Source of the DNA: Actinomycetes bacterium
GTDB lineage: Bacteria > Actinomycetota > Actinomycetes > Propionibacteriales > Propionibacteriaceae
Direction: 5' to 3'
DNA length: 37,557 nt
Assembly: GCA_023392635.1 (NCBI GenBank)
Contig: JAEVYS010000035.1
Span: forward strand, 1-37,557
The notes under the pieces are model-generated. The model had not been told where the DNA came from and ran no database searches. It saw only the letters and a list, made by a program, of their open reading frames with translations. Within the stretch, counting starts at the first letter, position 1; each line of letters opens with the position of its first letter. Positions 11,222 through 18,686 of the stretch are shown piece after piece. A program made the position numbers and the translations under genes.

Positions 11222-11707
11222 TCGGGTGAGCTCGTGATCAGGTCCGTGGTGGTACTGGCGCTCAGCACGGTCGCGATCGCGGCGGCGCCGTGGGTGATGG
11301 GTCCGTCCTACCTCGCGCTGCAGCCGCGCCTGGGACCGCTGACCCTGATCGTCGTCGAGGTGCTCTACGCGCTGTTCATCGACTTTCCGCTCGCCGGCCT
11401 CTACGTGGCGGTCGTCACGATCTGGCTGGGACCGCGCCGTAACCCGGCCCGCTCCGCCCTTGGCTTCGTCGCCGTGTTCTTCGCCCTCATCCTCGGCTGC
11501 ATCGCCCTTGCCCCGGCCAGTCCGCTGCTCGCGTACTGGGCGCTCGCCGACACGTTCCCCGCGGCGGTGGCGGCCGCTGTGGGGGGGCTCGGCGGACCCA
11601 CCGTTGCACTGCTGGGAGGAGGGTTCGTGGTGTTCGACCTCCTGCTCTGCGCCACCGCCGGTGTCACCGCGGACGCCCTCGTGCGCTCCAACGCTCCCAC
11701 GCCGTGA
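11213..11707 (+). CDS. Small multi-pass membrane protein of unknown function
   Basis: This 164-aa, very hydrophobic protein has about four to five predicted membrane segments: residues 8-30, 38-65, 75-100 and one or two in 110-155 with a Gly/Ala-rich stretch. There is no recognisable catalytic motif and I do not assign a family. A small transporter, an ECF-type S-component or a tolerance protein are all possible. The ATG at 11213 sits inside a palindromic operator, seven bases after a -10-like TATGCT, which supports this start over a codon 12 bases upstream. Divergence from the TetR gene suggests it is the regulator's main target. Confidence 0.75.
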   Translation: MEKSGELVIRSVVVLALSTVAIAAAPWVMGPSYLALQPRLGPLTLIVVEVLYALFIDFPLAGLYVAVVTIWLGPRRNPARSALGFVAVFFALILGCIALAPASPLLAYWALADTFPAAVAAAVGGLGGPTVALLGGGFVVFDLLLCATAGVTADALVRSNAPTP

Positions 11708-11771
11708 GGTGGCCATTGGCATCGACGGACGGCTCACCGCTCGCGGGAGGGGCGGGGTTGGAGGCACCGGG

Positions 11772-11777
11772 CAGCAT
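11772..11777 (+). promoter_or_regulatory. Possible leaderless -10 of the transglutaminase-like gene
   Basis: CAGCAT is followed by exactly six bases and then GTG at 11784. Only the A2 and T6 positions of TAnnnT match, so this is weaker than other cases in the window, but no well-placed Shine-Dalgarno sequence is present. Confidence 0.35.
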
Positions 11778-11783
11778 GGCGGG

Positions 11784-12578
11784 GTGAAGCGCAACGTCTC
11801 CTGCCATCTGGAATTGTCGACCTCGGGACCCACGGAGCTCGTCTTCAGCGTCGCCCTCGCCCGCGGCGTCCCGCTGCACACCGAGGCGCTGACCGTGAGC
11901 TGGAACGGCGCCTTCCTCACGCCGGTCGAACTGCGGGACGACCACGGCACCCGGCTGCATCGCATCGCCGTGGACGCCGGGACCGTCCTGCTGGACTACG
12001 TCGCCGAGACCGACGGGCTCGCCGACCCAGCCGTTGCCGATGAGGTCGAGAGGCTGCGCTACCTGCGGCAGAGCCGCTACTGCGAGTCCGACAGCCTCGC
12101 CCCGACCGCGGCCGCCGAGTTCGGGGGGCTGGAGGGCACCGCGCTCCTGGCCGCCGTCGTGGGCTGGGTCCACGACCGGATCAGCTACGTCGGCGGCTCG
12201 AGCGTGGGCACCGACAGCGCCGTGGACACCCTCCTGGCCCGCAAGGGGGTGTGCCGGGACTTCGCGCACCTGTGCATCGCCCTGCTGCGTGCCCTCGGCG
12301 TTCCCGCCCGGATGGCGGCGGTGTACGCTCCCGGCCTCAGCCCGATGGAGTTCCACGCCGTGTGCGAGGCCCTGGTCGACGACGCCTGGTGGGTGGTGGA
12401 CGCCACCGGGCATGCGCCGCGGCAGAGCCTGCTGCGGATCGCGACCGGACGGGACGCCGCCGACACCGCCTTCCTCACCAGCTTCGGAGCGCCCGTCGAG
12501 CTGGTCGCCCTCGAGGTGACCGCCACCGCGGAGGAGTTCGTGCTGGACGACGCCGAGACCCTCACCCGGCTGCGCTGA
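11784..12578 (+). CDS. Transglutaminase-like cysteine protease superfamily protein
   Basis: This 264-aa protein has a bacterial transglutaminase-like N-terminal beta domain (about 1-80) and a C-terminal transglutaminase core. The catalytic triad is visible: C157 in RKGVCRDFAHL, H191 in MEFHAVCEA and D206 in WWVVDATGH. Such proteins act as cytoplasmic peptidases or amide-bond enzymes; the substrate is unknown. I chose GTG 11784 because the family pattern begins at VKRNVSCHLEL, and a weak leaderless -10 lies upstream. The 3' end overlaps the convergent kinase gene by 17 bases. Confidence 0.88.
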   Translation: MKRNVSCHLELSTSGPTELVFSVALARGVPLHTEALTVSWNGAFLTPVELRDDHGTRLHRIAVDAGTVLLDYVAETDGLADPAVADEVERLRYLRQSRYCESDSLAPTAAAEFGGLEGTALLAAVVGWVHDRISYVGGSSVGTDSAVDTLLARKGVCRDFAHLCIALLRALGVPARMAAVYAPGLSPMEFHAVCEALVDDAWWVVDATGHAPRQSLLRIATGRDAADTAFLTSFGAPVELVALEVTATAEEFVLDDAETLTRLR

Positions 12579-13461
12579 ACTCCGGGTCCGCCAGCGTCTC
12601 GGCCAGGCCGTGGCGGGCGATCGCCGCCAGGGCCGGCATGTCGTCACTGGCCAGGGTGAACACGCACGCGAGCCCGAGGGCCCAGCACCACGCCCGCTGC
12701 CAGATCGCCTCGTCGTAGGAGCCCAGGAGGTTGCAGGCCGCACGGAACGCCGCCCGCGCGGGCGCGTCGAACATCAGCCACGCGACCGCGAGGTCGCTCG
12801 CCGGGTCGCCGGCGCAGACGTCGCCGAAGTCGATCACCCCGGCCAGGCTCGCGTCCGCGTGCAGCAACAGGTTCATCGGGTGCGGGTCGCCGTGCACCCA
12901 GCGCGGAGCGTCCCGCCAGGCCGGCGCCTGCGACCACCTGAGCCAGCGGCCGAGGCCGTCGCGTCCCGCGACGGCCTCGATCCGGGGACGCCATCCCTGG
13001 GCCCGTGCCGACACGGGCACCGCACGGAACGGATTGTGCGGGGCGTGGTCCGGGGCGGGACGGTGCAGGGCGGCCAGGAACTCTGCCAGCCCGTCCGCGG
13101 CCGGCCCGCGGTCGGCCACCGGGACATCGGCCGCGCTGTGGCCGGGGAGCCGCGGGACCACCGTCCAGCGCCAGGGGAAGCCTTGCCCGGGGCGTCCGGC
13201 GAACACCGGGACGGGGACCGGCGCCGGCAGGTGCGGGGCGAGGGCGGGGAGCACGGCGATCTCGTGCTCGATCAGCCCGGCGGACGCCTCGCGGCGCGGA
13301 AGGCGCACGAGCAGGTCGGGGCCGAGCGCGAACATCTCGTTGTCCCAGCCGTGGGAGAACGGCTCGACGTGGGGCTCGGCCAGGTGCGGCGCCTGCGCGG
13401 CGAGCAACCGTGAGACCAGCTCGGAATCGATCCGCACCTCAGCTGCGGGAATGGCTGCCAC
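12562..13461 (-). CDS. APH-family (aminoglycoside phosphotransferase-like) kinase
   Basis: This 299-aa protein has the protein-kinase-like APH fold. The catalytic loop is WVHGDPHPMNLLL (about 188-200), with the catalytic Asp and Asn in the Brenner motif. The metal-binding segment is GVIDFGDVCAGDP (208-220), and the N-terminal lobe carries a nucleotide-binding region around FSHGWDNEMF. Most members of this family phosphorylate small metabolites or antibiotics; nothing here shows aminoglycoside resistance. The GTG start at 13461 follows TACCCT by six bases, giving a leaderless mRNA. It is divergent from the ABC-F gene, and their -10 elements overlap. Confidence 0.86.
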   Translation of the reverse strand: MAAIPAAEVRIDSELVSRLLAAQAPHLAEPHVEPFSHGWDNEMFALGPDLLVRLPRREASAGLIEHEIAVLPALAPHLPAPVPVPVFAGRPGQGFPWRWTVVPRLPGHSAADVPVADRGPAADGLAEFLAALHRPAPDHAPHNPFRAVPVSARAQGWRPRIEAVAGRDGLGRWLRWSQAPAWRDAPRWVHGDPHPMNLLLHADASLAGVIDFGDVCAGDPASDLAVAWLMFDAPARAAFRAACNLLGSYDEAIWQRAWCWALGLACVFTLASDDMPALAAIARHGLAETLADPEFSAAG

Positions 13462-13467
13462 CGCGAC

Positions 13468-13473
13468 AGGGTA
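13468..13473 (-). promoter_or_regulatory. Leaderless -10 of the APH-family kinase gene
   Basis: On the minus strand TACCCT is followed by GTCGCG and then GTG at 13461. It shares two bases (13472-13473) with the plus-strand -10 of the ABC-F gene. Confidence 0.55.
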
Positions 13474-13477
13474 GCCT
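13472..13477 (+). promoter_or_regulatory. -10 element of the ABC-F gene
   Basis: TAGCCT lies nine bases before ATG 13487, which gives a leader of at most two or three bases. It overlaps the divergent kinase -10, so the two promoters probably exclude each other. Confidence 0.5.
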
Positions 13478-13486
13478 TGCCGGGCG

Positions 13487-15085
13487 ATGTTGGTGGCACG
13501 GGATCTGGAGGTACGGGCAGGAGCCCGCCTGTTGCTGTCCCCGGTGTCGTTCCAGGTCGCCGCGGGCGACAAGGTGGGACTGGTCGGACGCAACGGGGCG
13601 GGAAAGACCACGCTGACCCGCATCCTCGCCGGTGAGTCCCTGCCGGCCGCCGGCGCCGTGACCCGCAGCGGCCAGATCGGCTACCTTCCGCAGGACCCGC
13701 GCACCGGCGACCTCGGCCAGCTGGCCCGCGACCGCATCCTGTCCGCCCGTGGGCTCGACCAGATCCTTCGCCGGCTGAACACCTACTCCCTGGCGATGGC
13801 GACCACCGAGGGCGCCGAACAGGACAAGGCGATGGCGTCCTACGCCCGCGCGGAGGCCGAGCTCGCCGCGGCCGGTGGCTACGGCGCCGAGGCCGAGGCC
13901 GCACGGATCGCGGCGAACCTCGGCCTCCCCGACCGCGTGCTCGGCCAGGACCTGGCCACACTGTCCGGCGGCCAGCGGCGGCGAGTGGAGCTGGCGCGCA
14001 TCCTGTTCTCCGGGGCCGACAACCTGCTCCTCGACGAGCCGACCAACCACCTGGACGCGGACTCGATCGTCTGGCTGCGCAGCTTCCTGCAGTCCTATCC
14101 CGGTGGCCTGATGGTCATCTCCCACGACGTCGGCCTGCTCGAGGCCACGGTGACCAAGGTGTTCCACCTGGACGCCAACCGGGCCGAACTCGACATCTAC
14201 TCGATGGACTGGAAGCGCTACCTCCTGCAGCGCGAGACCGACGAGAAGCGGCGCAAGCGGGAGCGGGCCAACGCCGAGCGCAAGGCGGAGACGCTGCTGG
14301 CCCAGGCCGACAAGATGCGCGCCAAGGCGACGAAGGCCGTAGCGGCGCAGAACATGGCCAAGCGCGCGGAGAAGTTGCTGTCCGGGCTGGAGGAGCAGCG
14401 GGTCGCCGACAAGGTCGCGAAGATCCGGTTCCCGAAGCCGGCCCCCTGCGGAAAGGTACCCCTGACCGCCGCCGAGCTGAGCAAGTCCTACGGGTCGCTG
14501 GAGGTCTTCACCGACGTCGACCTCGCCATCGACCGGGGGGCCAACGTCGTCGTGCTGGGGTTGAACGGCGCAGGCAAGACCACGCTGCTGCGCATCCTGG
14601 CCGGCATCGAGCAGCCGGACACCGGCGAAGTCGTCCCCGGGCACGGCCTCCGGCTGGGCTACTACGCCCAGGAGCACGAGACGCTCGACGTGGCCAGTAC
14701 CGTGCTGGAGAACATGATGACCGCCTCGCCGGACCTGAACGAGACGGAGGTCCGCAAGATCCTCGGCTCGTTCCTGTTCACCGGCGACGACGTCGACAAG
14801 CCCGCGCGGGTGCTGTCCGGCGGCGAGAAGACCCGGCTCGCGCTGGCGATGCTGGTCGTCTCTGCCGCCAACGTCCTGCTCCTCGACGAGCCCACCAACA
14901 ACCTGGACCCGGCGTCCCGCCGGGAGGTGCTCGAGGCGATCCGCACCTACGCGGGTGCGGTCATCCTGGTGACGCACGACGAGGGGGCGGTCGAGGCGCT
15001 GCAGCCCGACCGCGTGCTGCTCCTGCCCGACGGCGTGGAGGACCTGTGGAACCCCGACTACGCCGACCTCGTCAGCCTCGCGTAG
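13487..15085 (+). CDS. ABC-F family ribosome-associated ATPase
   Basis: This soluble 532-aa protein has two ABC ATPase domains and no membrane segments. Domain 1 has Walker A GRNGAGKTT (34-42), signature LSGGQRRR and Walker B NLLLDEPTNHLD. Domain 2 has GLNGAGKTT, LSGGEKTR and VLLLDEPTNNLD. Between them is a charged helical linker rich in Lys, Arg and Glu (about 240-310), the P-site tRNA interaction motif of ABC-F proteins. Family members rescue or tune ribosomes, and some confer antibiotic protection. This one resembles housekeeping actinobacterial members; subfamily assignment needs a tree. Confidence 0.92.
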   Translation: MLVARDLEVRAGARLLLSPVSFQVAAGDKVGLVGRNGAGKTTLTRILAGESLPAAGAVTRSGQIGYLPQDPRTGDLGQLARDRILSARGLDQILRRLNTYSLAMATTEGAEQDKAMASYARAEAELAAAGGYGAEAEAARIAANLGLPDRVLGQDLATLSGGQRRRVELARILFSGADNLLLDEPTNHLDADSIVWLRSFLQSYPGGLMVISHDVGLLEATVTKVFHLDANRAELDIYSMDWKRYLLQRETDEKRRKRERANAERKAETLLAQADKMRAKATKAVAAQNMAKRAEKLLSGLEEQRVADKVAKIRFPKPAPCGKVPLTAAELSKSYGSLEVFTDVDLAIDRGANVVVLGLNGAGKTTLLRILAGIEQPDTGEVVPGHGLRLGYYAQEHETLDVASTVLENMMTASPDLNETEVRKILGSFLFTGDDVDKPARVLSGGEKTRLALAMLVVSAANVLLLDEPTNNLDPASRREVLEAIRTYAGAVILVTHDEGAVEALQPDRVLLLPDGVEDLWNPDYADLVSLA

Positions 15086-15152
15086 CTGCCGTCCCGATCC
15101 CAGCCTCGCCGCGCCGTCCGCGCGGGTGGACCGGAGACGCCGGGACGCGGGC

Positions 15153-16562
15153 TCAGACGAGCTCGGAGGCCCGGCAGAGGACGTCGTGCAGCATTCCGGT
15201 GATCTCCGCGAACTCCGGCTCGCCGATCGTCAACGGCGGCGCCAGCTGGATGACGGGATCCCCGCGATCGTCCGCGCGGCAGTACAGTCCGGCCTCGAAC
15301 AGCGCCTTGGACAGGAAGCCCCGCAGCAGCCGTTCGGACTCGGCGTCGTCGAAGCTCTCCCTGGTCGCCTTGTCCTTCACCAGTTCGATGCCGAAGAAGT
15401 AGCCCGCGCCGCGGACGTCACCGACGATCGGCAGGTCGAGCAGCGTCTCGAGCTGCGCACGGAACGCCCCGGACTTGCTCGCCACGCGCTCGTTCAGCCC
15501 CTCCCGCTCGATGATGTCGAGGTTGGCCATCGCCACCGCAGCGGACACCGGGTGGCCCCCGAAGGTGTAGCCGTGCGCGAAGCTGGTGGTGCCGTTGCGG
15601 AACGGCTCGAACAGGCGCTCGGAGGCGATCATCGCGCCGATGGGGGAGTAGCCGCTGCTCATGCCCTTCGCACACGTGATGATGTCGGGGACGACGTCGA
15701 AGTCGTCGCAGGCGAACATCGAGCCGATGCGACCGAACGCGCAGATGGTCTCGTCGGAGACGAGCAGTACGTCGTAGTCGTCGCAGATCTGGCGGACGCG
15801 CTCGAAGTAGCCCGGCGGCGGAGGGAAGCACCCGCCGGAGTTCTGGACCGGCTCGAGGAAGACGGCCGCCACGGTGTCGGGCCCCTCGAACTCGATCGCC
15901 TCTGCGATGCGGTCGGCGGCCCACTGCCCGAACGCGTACTCGTCGTGCCGCAGGTGCTCGGGCGCCCGGTAGAACCCCGTGTGCGGCACCTTCAGGGCGC
16001 CGGGCACCAGTGGCTCGAACGGTGCCTTCGCGGACGGGATCCCGGTGATGGACAGCGCACCGTGCGGAGTGCCGTGGTAGGCGATGGAACGCGACACCAC
16101 CTTCGTCTTGGTGGGCTTGCCGGTGAGCTTGAAGTACTGCTTGGCCAGCTTCCACGCCGACTCGACCGCCTCGCCACCGCCGGTGGTGAAGAACACGCGG
16201 TTCAGGTCGCCCGGGGCGTAGCCGGCGAGCCGCTCGGCCAGCTCGATCCCGGCGGGGTGGGCGTAGCTCCACAGGGGGAAGTAGGCGAGCTTCGCGGCCT
16301 GGGCCGCGGCCGCCTCGGCGAGTTCGGTGCGTCCGTGGCCCACCTGGACCGTGAACAGGCCGGCGAGGCCGTCGAAGTAGGAACGGCCCTTGTCGTCCCA
16401 GATACGGTGGCCCTCGCCGCGCACGATCACGGGAGCGTCCAGGCCGAGTCCACCCGCCGACGCCGGCTCGTACACCGAGTGCCGGGTGAAGTGGCCCCAG
16501 AGGTGGTCGCGCGCGGCCTGGGCCAGCGGCGTCCCGGTCCTGGTGGTCAGCTGTTCGCTCAT
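15153..16562 (-). CDS. Class III PLP aminotransferase, probably putrescine/diamine-pyruvate type
   Basis: This 469-aa omega-aminotransferase carries PLP lysine K299 in ITCAKGMSSGYSPIGAM, the cofactor Asp in LLVSDETICAFGR, and the TTGGGEAVESAWKLAK phosphate-binding stretch. The overall pattern (YFDGLAGLFTVQVGHGR, EPVQNSGGCFPPPPGYF) resembles SpuC-type diamine aminotransferases that convert putrescine to 4-aminobutanal with pyruvate. It overlaps the upstream lrp gene by ATGA, so the two are coupled. Its place beside an aminobutyraldehyde-type dehydrogenase and a PotDABC transporter supports a polyamine substrate, which is inferred. Confidence 0.88.
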   Translation of the reverse strand: MSEQLTTRTGTPLAQAARDHLWGHFTRHSVYEPASAGGLGLDAPVIVRGEGHRIWDDKGRSYFDGLAGLFTVQVGHGRTELAEAAAAQAAKLAYFPLWSYAHPAGIELAERLAGYAPGDLNRVFFTTGGGEAVESAWKLAKQYFKLTGKPTKTKVVSRSIAYHGTPHGALSITGIPSAKAPFEPLVPGALKVPHTGFYRAPEHLRHDEYAFGQWAADRIAEAIEFEGPDTVAAVFLEPVQNSGGCFPPPPGYFERVRQICDDYDVLLVSDETICAFGRIGSMFACDDFDVVPDIITCAKGMSSGYSPIGAMIASERLFEPFRNGTTSFAHGYTFGGHPVSAAVAMANLDIIEREGLNERVASKSGAFRAQLETLLDLPIVGDVRGAGYFFGIELVKDKATRESFDDAESERLLRGFLSKALFEAGLYCRADDRGDPVIQLAPPLTIGEPEFAEITGMLHDVLCRASELV

Positions 16563-17059
16563 CTGGTTCCCCAGTCGTAGTGCTGTTTGTTGAGTTTCAG
16601 GTACACGAAGGTCTCGGTGGCGACCACGCCCGGAATGGTGCGCACCCTGGTCATGAGCAGGTCGAGCAGCTCGGCGTCCCCCTCGCAGACCACCTCGACC
16701 AGCAGGTCGAAGCTGCCCGCGGTCGTGACCACGTAGTCCACCTCGCTCATCTCGCAGAGCGCGTCGGCGATCGGGCTGACGTCACCGGAGGTCTTGACCC
16801 CGATCATCGCCTGCCGGGTGAAGCCCACCACCAGCGGGTCGGTCACCGCCACGATCTGCATCACCCCCGACTCCGTGAGACGCTGCACGCGCTGCCGGAC
16901 CGCTCCCTCCGAGAGGCCGACCTCGGCGGCGATGCTCACGAACGGCTTGCGTCCGTCCTGCTGGAGCAATTCGATGATGCGCTTGCCGATCTCGTCGATC
17001 ACGGGGGCGGCCGGACGCAGCGGATCGCGCCCGTTGTCGGGTCGGTCGACGTATGCCAT
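16559..17059 (-). CDS. Lrp/AsnC-family transcriptional regulator
   Basis: This 166-aa regulator has an N-terminal helix-turn-helix (about residues 20-65, with VSIAAEVGLSEGAVRQRVQR) and a C-terminal RAM ligand-sensing domain, including the VVTTAGSFDLLVEVVC stretch typical of Lrp proteins. ATG 17059 is preceded by CAAGAT and six bases, a weak leaderless arrangement; an in-frame start 12 codons upstream is less likely. It is divergent from the aldehyde dehydrogenase gene and coupled to the aminotransferase. Control of the polyamine locus is the natural inference. Confidence 0.9.
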   Translation of the reverse strand: MAYVDRPDNGRDPLRPAAPVIDEIGKRIIELLQQDGRKPFVSIAAEVGLSEGAVRQRVQRLTESGVMQIVAVTDPLVVGFTRQAMIGVKTSGDVSPIADALCEMSEVDYVVTTAGSFDLLVEVVCEGDAELLDLLMTRVRTIPGVVATETFVYLKLNKQHYDWGTR

Positions 17060-17197
17060 GCGCAGATCTTGCCCTGCGATCCTCGAAGTTTGCAACCATA
17101 CGCGCTACGATTTCCGAAGTAGTCCGCGCGAAACAATTGCGGATTAGCCTGTTTGGCACCAAGATGCTCCCACATCACCATTGATCGGAGGGGTCGG
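17060..17197. promoter_or_regulatory. Divergent lrp / aldehyde dehydrogenase control region
   Basis: This 138-base region is AT-richer than its surroundings. CGAAGT occurs at 17084-17089 and 17115-17120, 31 bp apart (about three helical turns). TCCGC (17123-17127) and GCGGA (17139-17143) form a 5-bp inverted repeat around AAACAATT. A plus-strand -10 candidate, TAGCCT, lies at 17145-17150. A ribosome site, GGAGGGG, precedes the aldehyde dehydrogenase ATG. Lrp proteins bind degenerate sites, so this is a candidate operator region only. Confidence 0.45.
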
Positions 17198-18643
17198 ATG
17201 GCGGACGCGACCAGCGTGCGGAATTTCATCGGCGGTGAGGCGGCAGAGCCCACCGAAGGTGCCTTCAGCGAGGTGCTGGATCCCTCCACCGGCGAGGTCA
17301 TCGCGAGGGCACCGATCTCCGGTCCGGCCGACGTGGACGCCGCGTACGCGGCCGCCGACCACGCTTTTCGTACCTCCTGGAGACGCACCACCCCCTCCGA
17401 GCGCCAGCGCGCGCTGCTGCGGATCGCCGACGCGATCGAGGCGAGGGCGGAGGAATTCGTCGAACTCGAGGCCAGGCAGACCGGCAAGCCGCTGTCACTG
17501 ACCGCGTCGGAGGAGATCCCGCCGATGCTGGACCAGCTGCGGTTCTTCGCCGGCGCTGCCCGGGTGCTGGAGGGCCGCGCGGCCGCGGAGTACATGGCCG
17601 GGCACACCTCCTGGATCCGTCGCGAGCCGATCGGGGTCGTCGGCCAGGTGACGCCCTGGAACTACCCGGTGATGATGGCGGTCTGGAAGATCGCGCCGGC
17701 GCTCGCCGCCGGCAACACCGTGGTGATCAAGCCCGCGGAGACCACCCCGCTGACGACCCTGCTGCTCGCTGAGGTCGCCGCCGAGTTCCTGCCACCGGGA
17801 ACGCTGAACGTCGTCACCGGCGATCGCGACACCGGGCGGCTCGTCGTGGAGAACCGCGTCCCCTCGCTCGTGGCGATCACCGGCTCGGTCCGCGCCGGGG
17901 CCGAGGTGGCAGCGAGCGCGGCGACCGCACTCAAGCGCGTCCACCTCGAACTGGGCGGCAAGGCGCCCTGCATCGTGTTCGACGACGCCGACCTCGATGC
18001 GGCCGTGGAGGGCCTGGGCGTCGCCGGCTTCTTCAACGCCGGACAGGACTGCACCGCCGCCACTCGCGTCCTGGTGCACCAACGCCTCCACGACGACTTC
18101 GCCGCCGCGCTCGCCGAGTTCGCCAAGGGGACGGTGGTCGGCCCGCCCAGCCGTCCGGACGCCCTCTTCGGGCCGGTCAACAACCCCGCGCAGCTCGAGC
18201 GGGTGGCCGGCTTCATCGATCGGCTGCCCGACCATGCCACGCTCGCCGCCGGCGGTCGCCGCCTCGACGAGCTGGGCGCCGGCTACTTCTACGCCCCGAC
18301 GGTCGTGTCCGGCCTCCGCCAGGACGACGAGGCGATCCAGTCCGAGATCTTCGGGCCGGTGATCACGGTCCAGTCGTTCACCGACGAGGACCTGGCCGTG
18401 CGCTGGGCGAACGGCGTCGAGTACGGGCTCGCCTCCAGCGTCTGGACGAGGGACTTCGGCCGGGCGATGCGGGTCAGCAAGGAACTCGACTTCGGCTGCG
18501 TCTGGATCAACACCCACATCCCGCTGGTCGCCGAGATGCCGCACGGCGGCTTCAAGCGCAGCGGGTACGGAAAGGACCTGTCGATGTACGGGTTCGAGGA
18601 CTACACCCGCGTCAAGCACGTCATGGCCAACATCGAATCCTGA
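17198..18643 (+). CDS. Aldehyde dehydrogenase, probably 4-aminobutyraldehyde dehydrogenase
   Basis: This 481-aa NAD(P)-dependent aldehyde dehydrogenase has the catalytic Cys285 (FFNAGQDCTAATR), general base E251 (LELGGKAP) and oxyanion Asn155 (PWNYP), all in place. The family's usual role next to diamine aminotransferases is oxidation of 4-aminobutanal to GABA; betaine-aldehyde-type substrates are an alternative. ATG 17198 has GGAGGGG five bases upstream, which decides the start. It begins the plus-strand polyamine cluster, with potD 43 bases downstream. Confidence 0.92.
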   Translation: MADATSVRNFIGGEAAEPTEGAFSEVLDPSTGEVIARAPISGPADVDAAYAAADHAFRTSWRRTTPSERQRALLRIADAIEARAEEFVELEARQTGKPLSLTASEEIPPMLDQLRFFAGAARVLEGRAAAEYMAGHTSWIRREPIGVVGQVTPWNYPVMMAVWKIAPALAAGNTVVIKPAETTPLTTLLLAEVAAEFLPPGTLNVVTGDRDTGRLVVENRVPSLVAITGSVRAGAEVAASAATALKRVHLELGGKAPCIVFDDADLDAAVEGLGVAGFFNAGQDCTAATRVLVHQRLHDDFAAALAEFAKGTVVGPPSRPDALFGPVNNPAQLERVAGFIDRLPDHATLAAGGRRLDELGAGYFYAPTVVSGLRQDDEAIQSEIFGPVITVQSFTDEDLAVRWANGVEYGLASSVWTRDFGRAMRVSKELDFGCVWINTHIPLVAEMPHGGFKRSGYGKDLSMYGFEDYTRVKHVMANIES

Positions 18644-18686
18644 TCACCCACTCACCTGATCACGCCGAATCAGTAAAGGAGGTCGG

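Noticed and set aside
12562..13461. Aminoglycoside resistance gene
   Set aside because: It has only the general APH kinase motifs, and most such chromosomal homologues act on other small molecules. No mobile element or resistance context is present.
15090..15147. CGTCCCG/CGGGACG inverted repeat between ABC-F and aminotransferase genes as a terminator
   Set aside because: The arms are only 7 bp with 44 bases between them and no compact stem or U-run; too weak to call.
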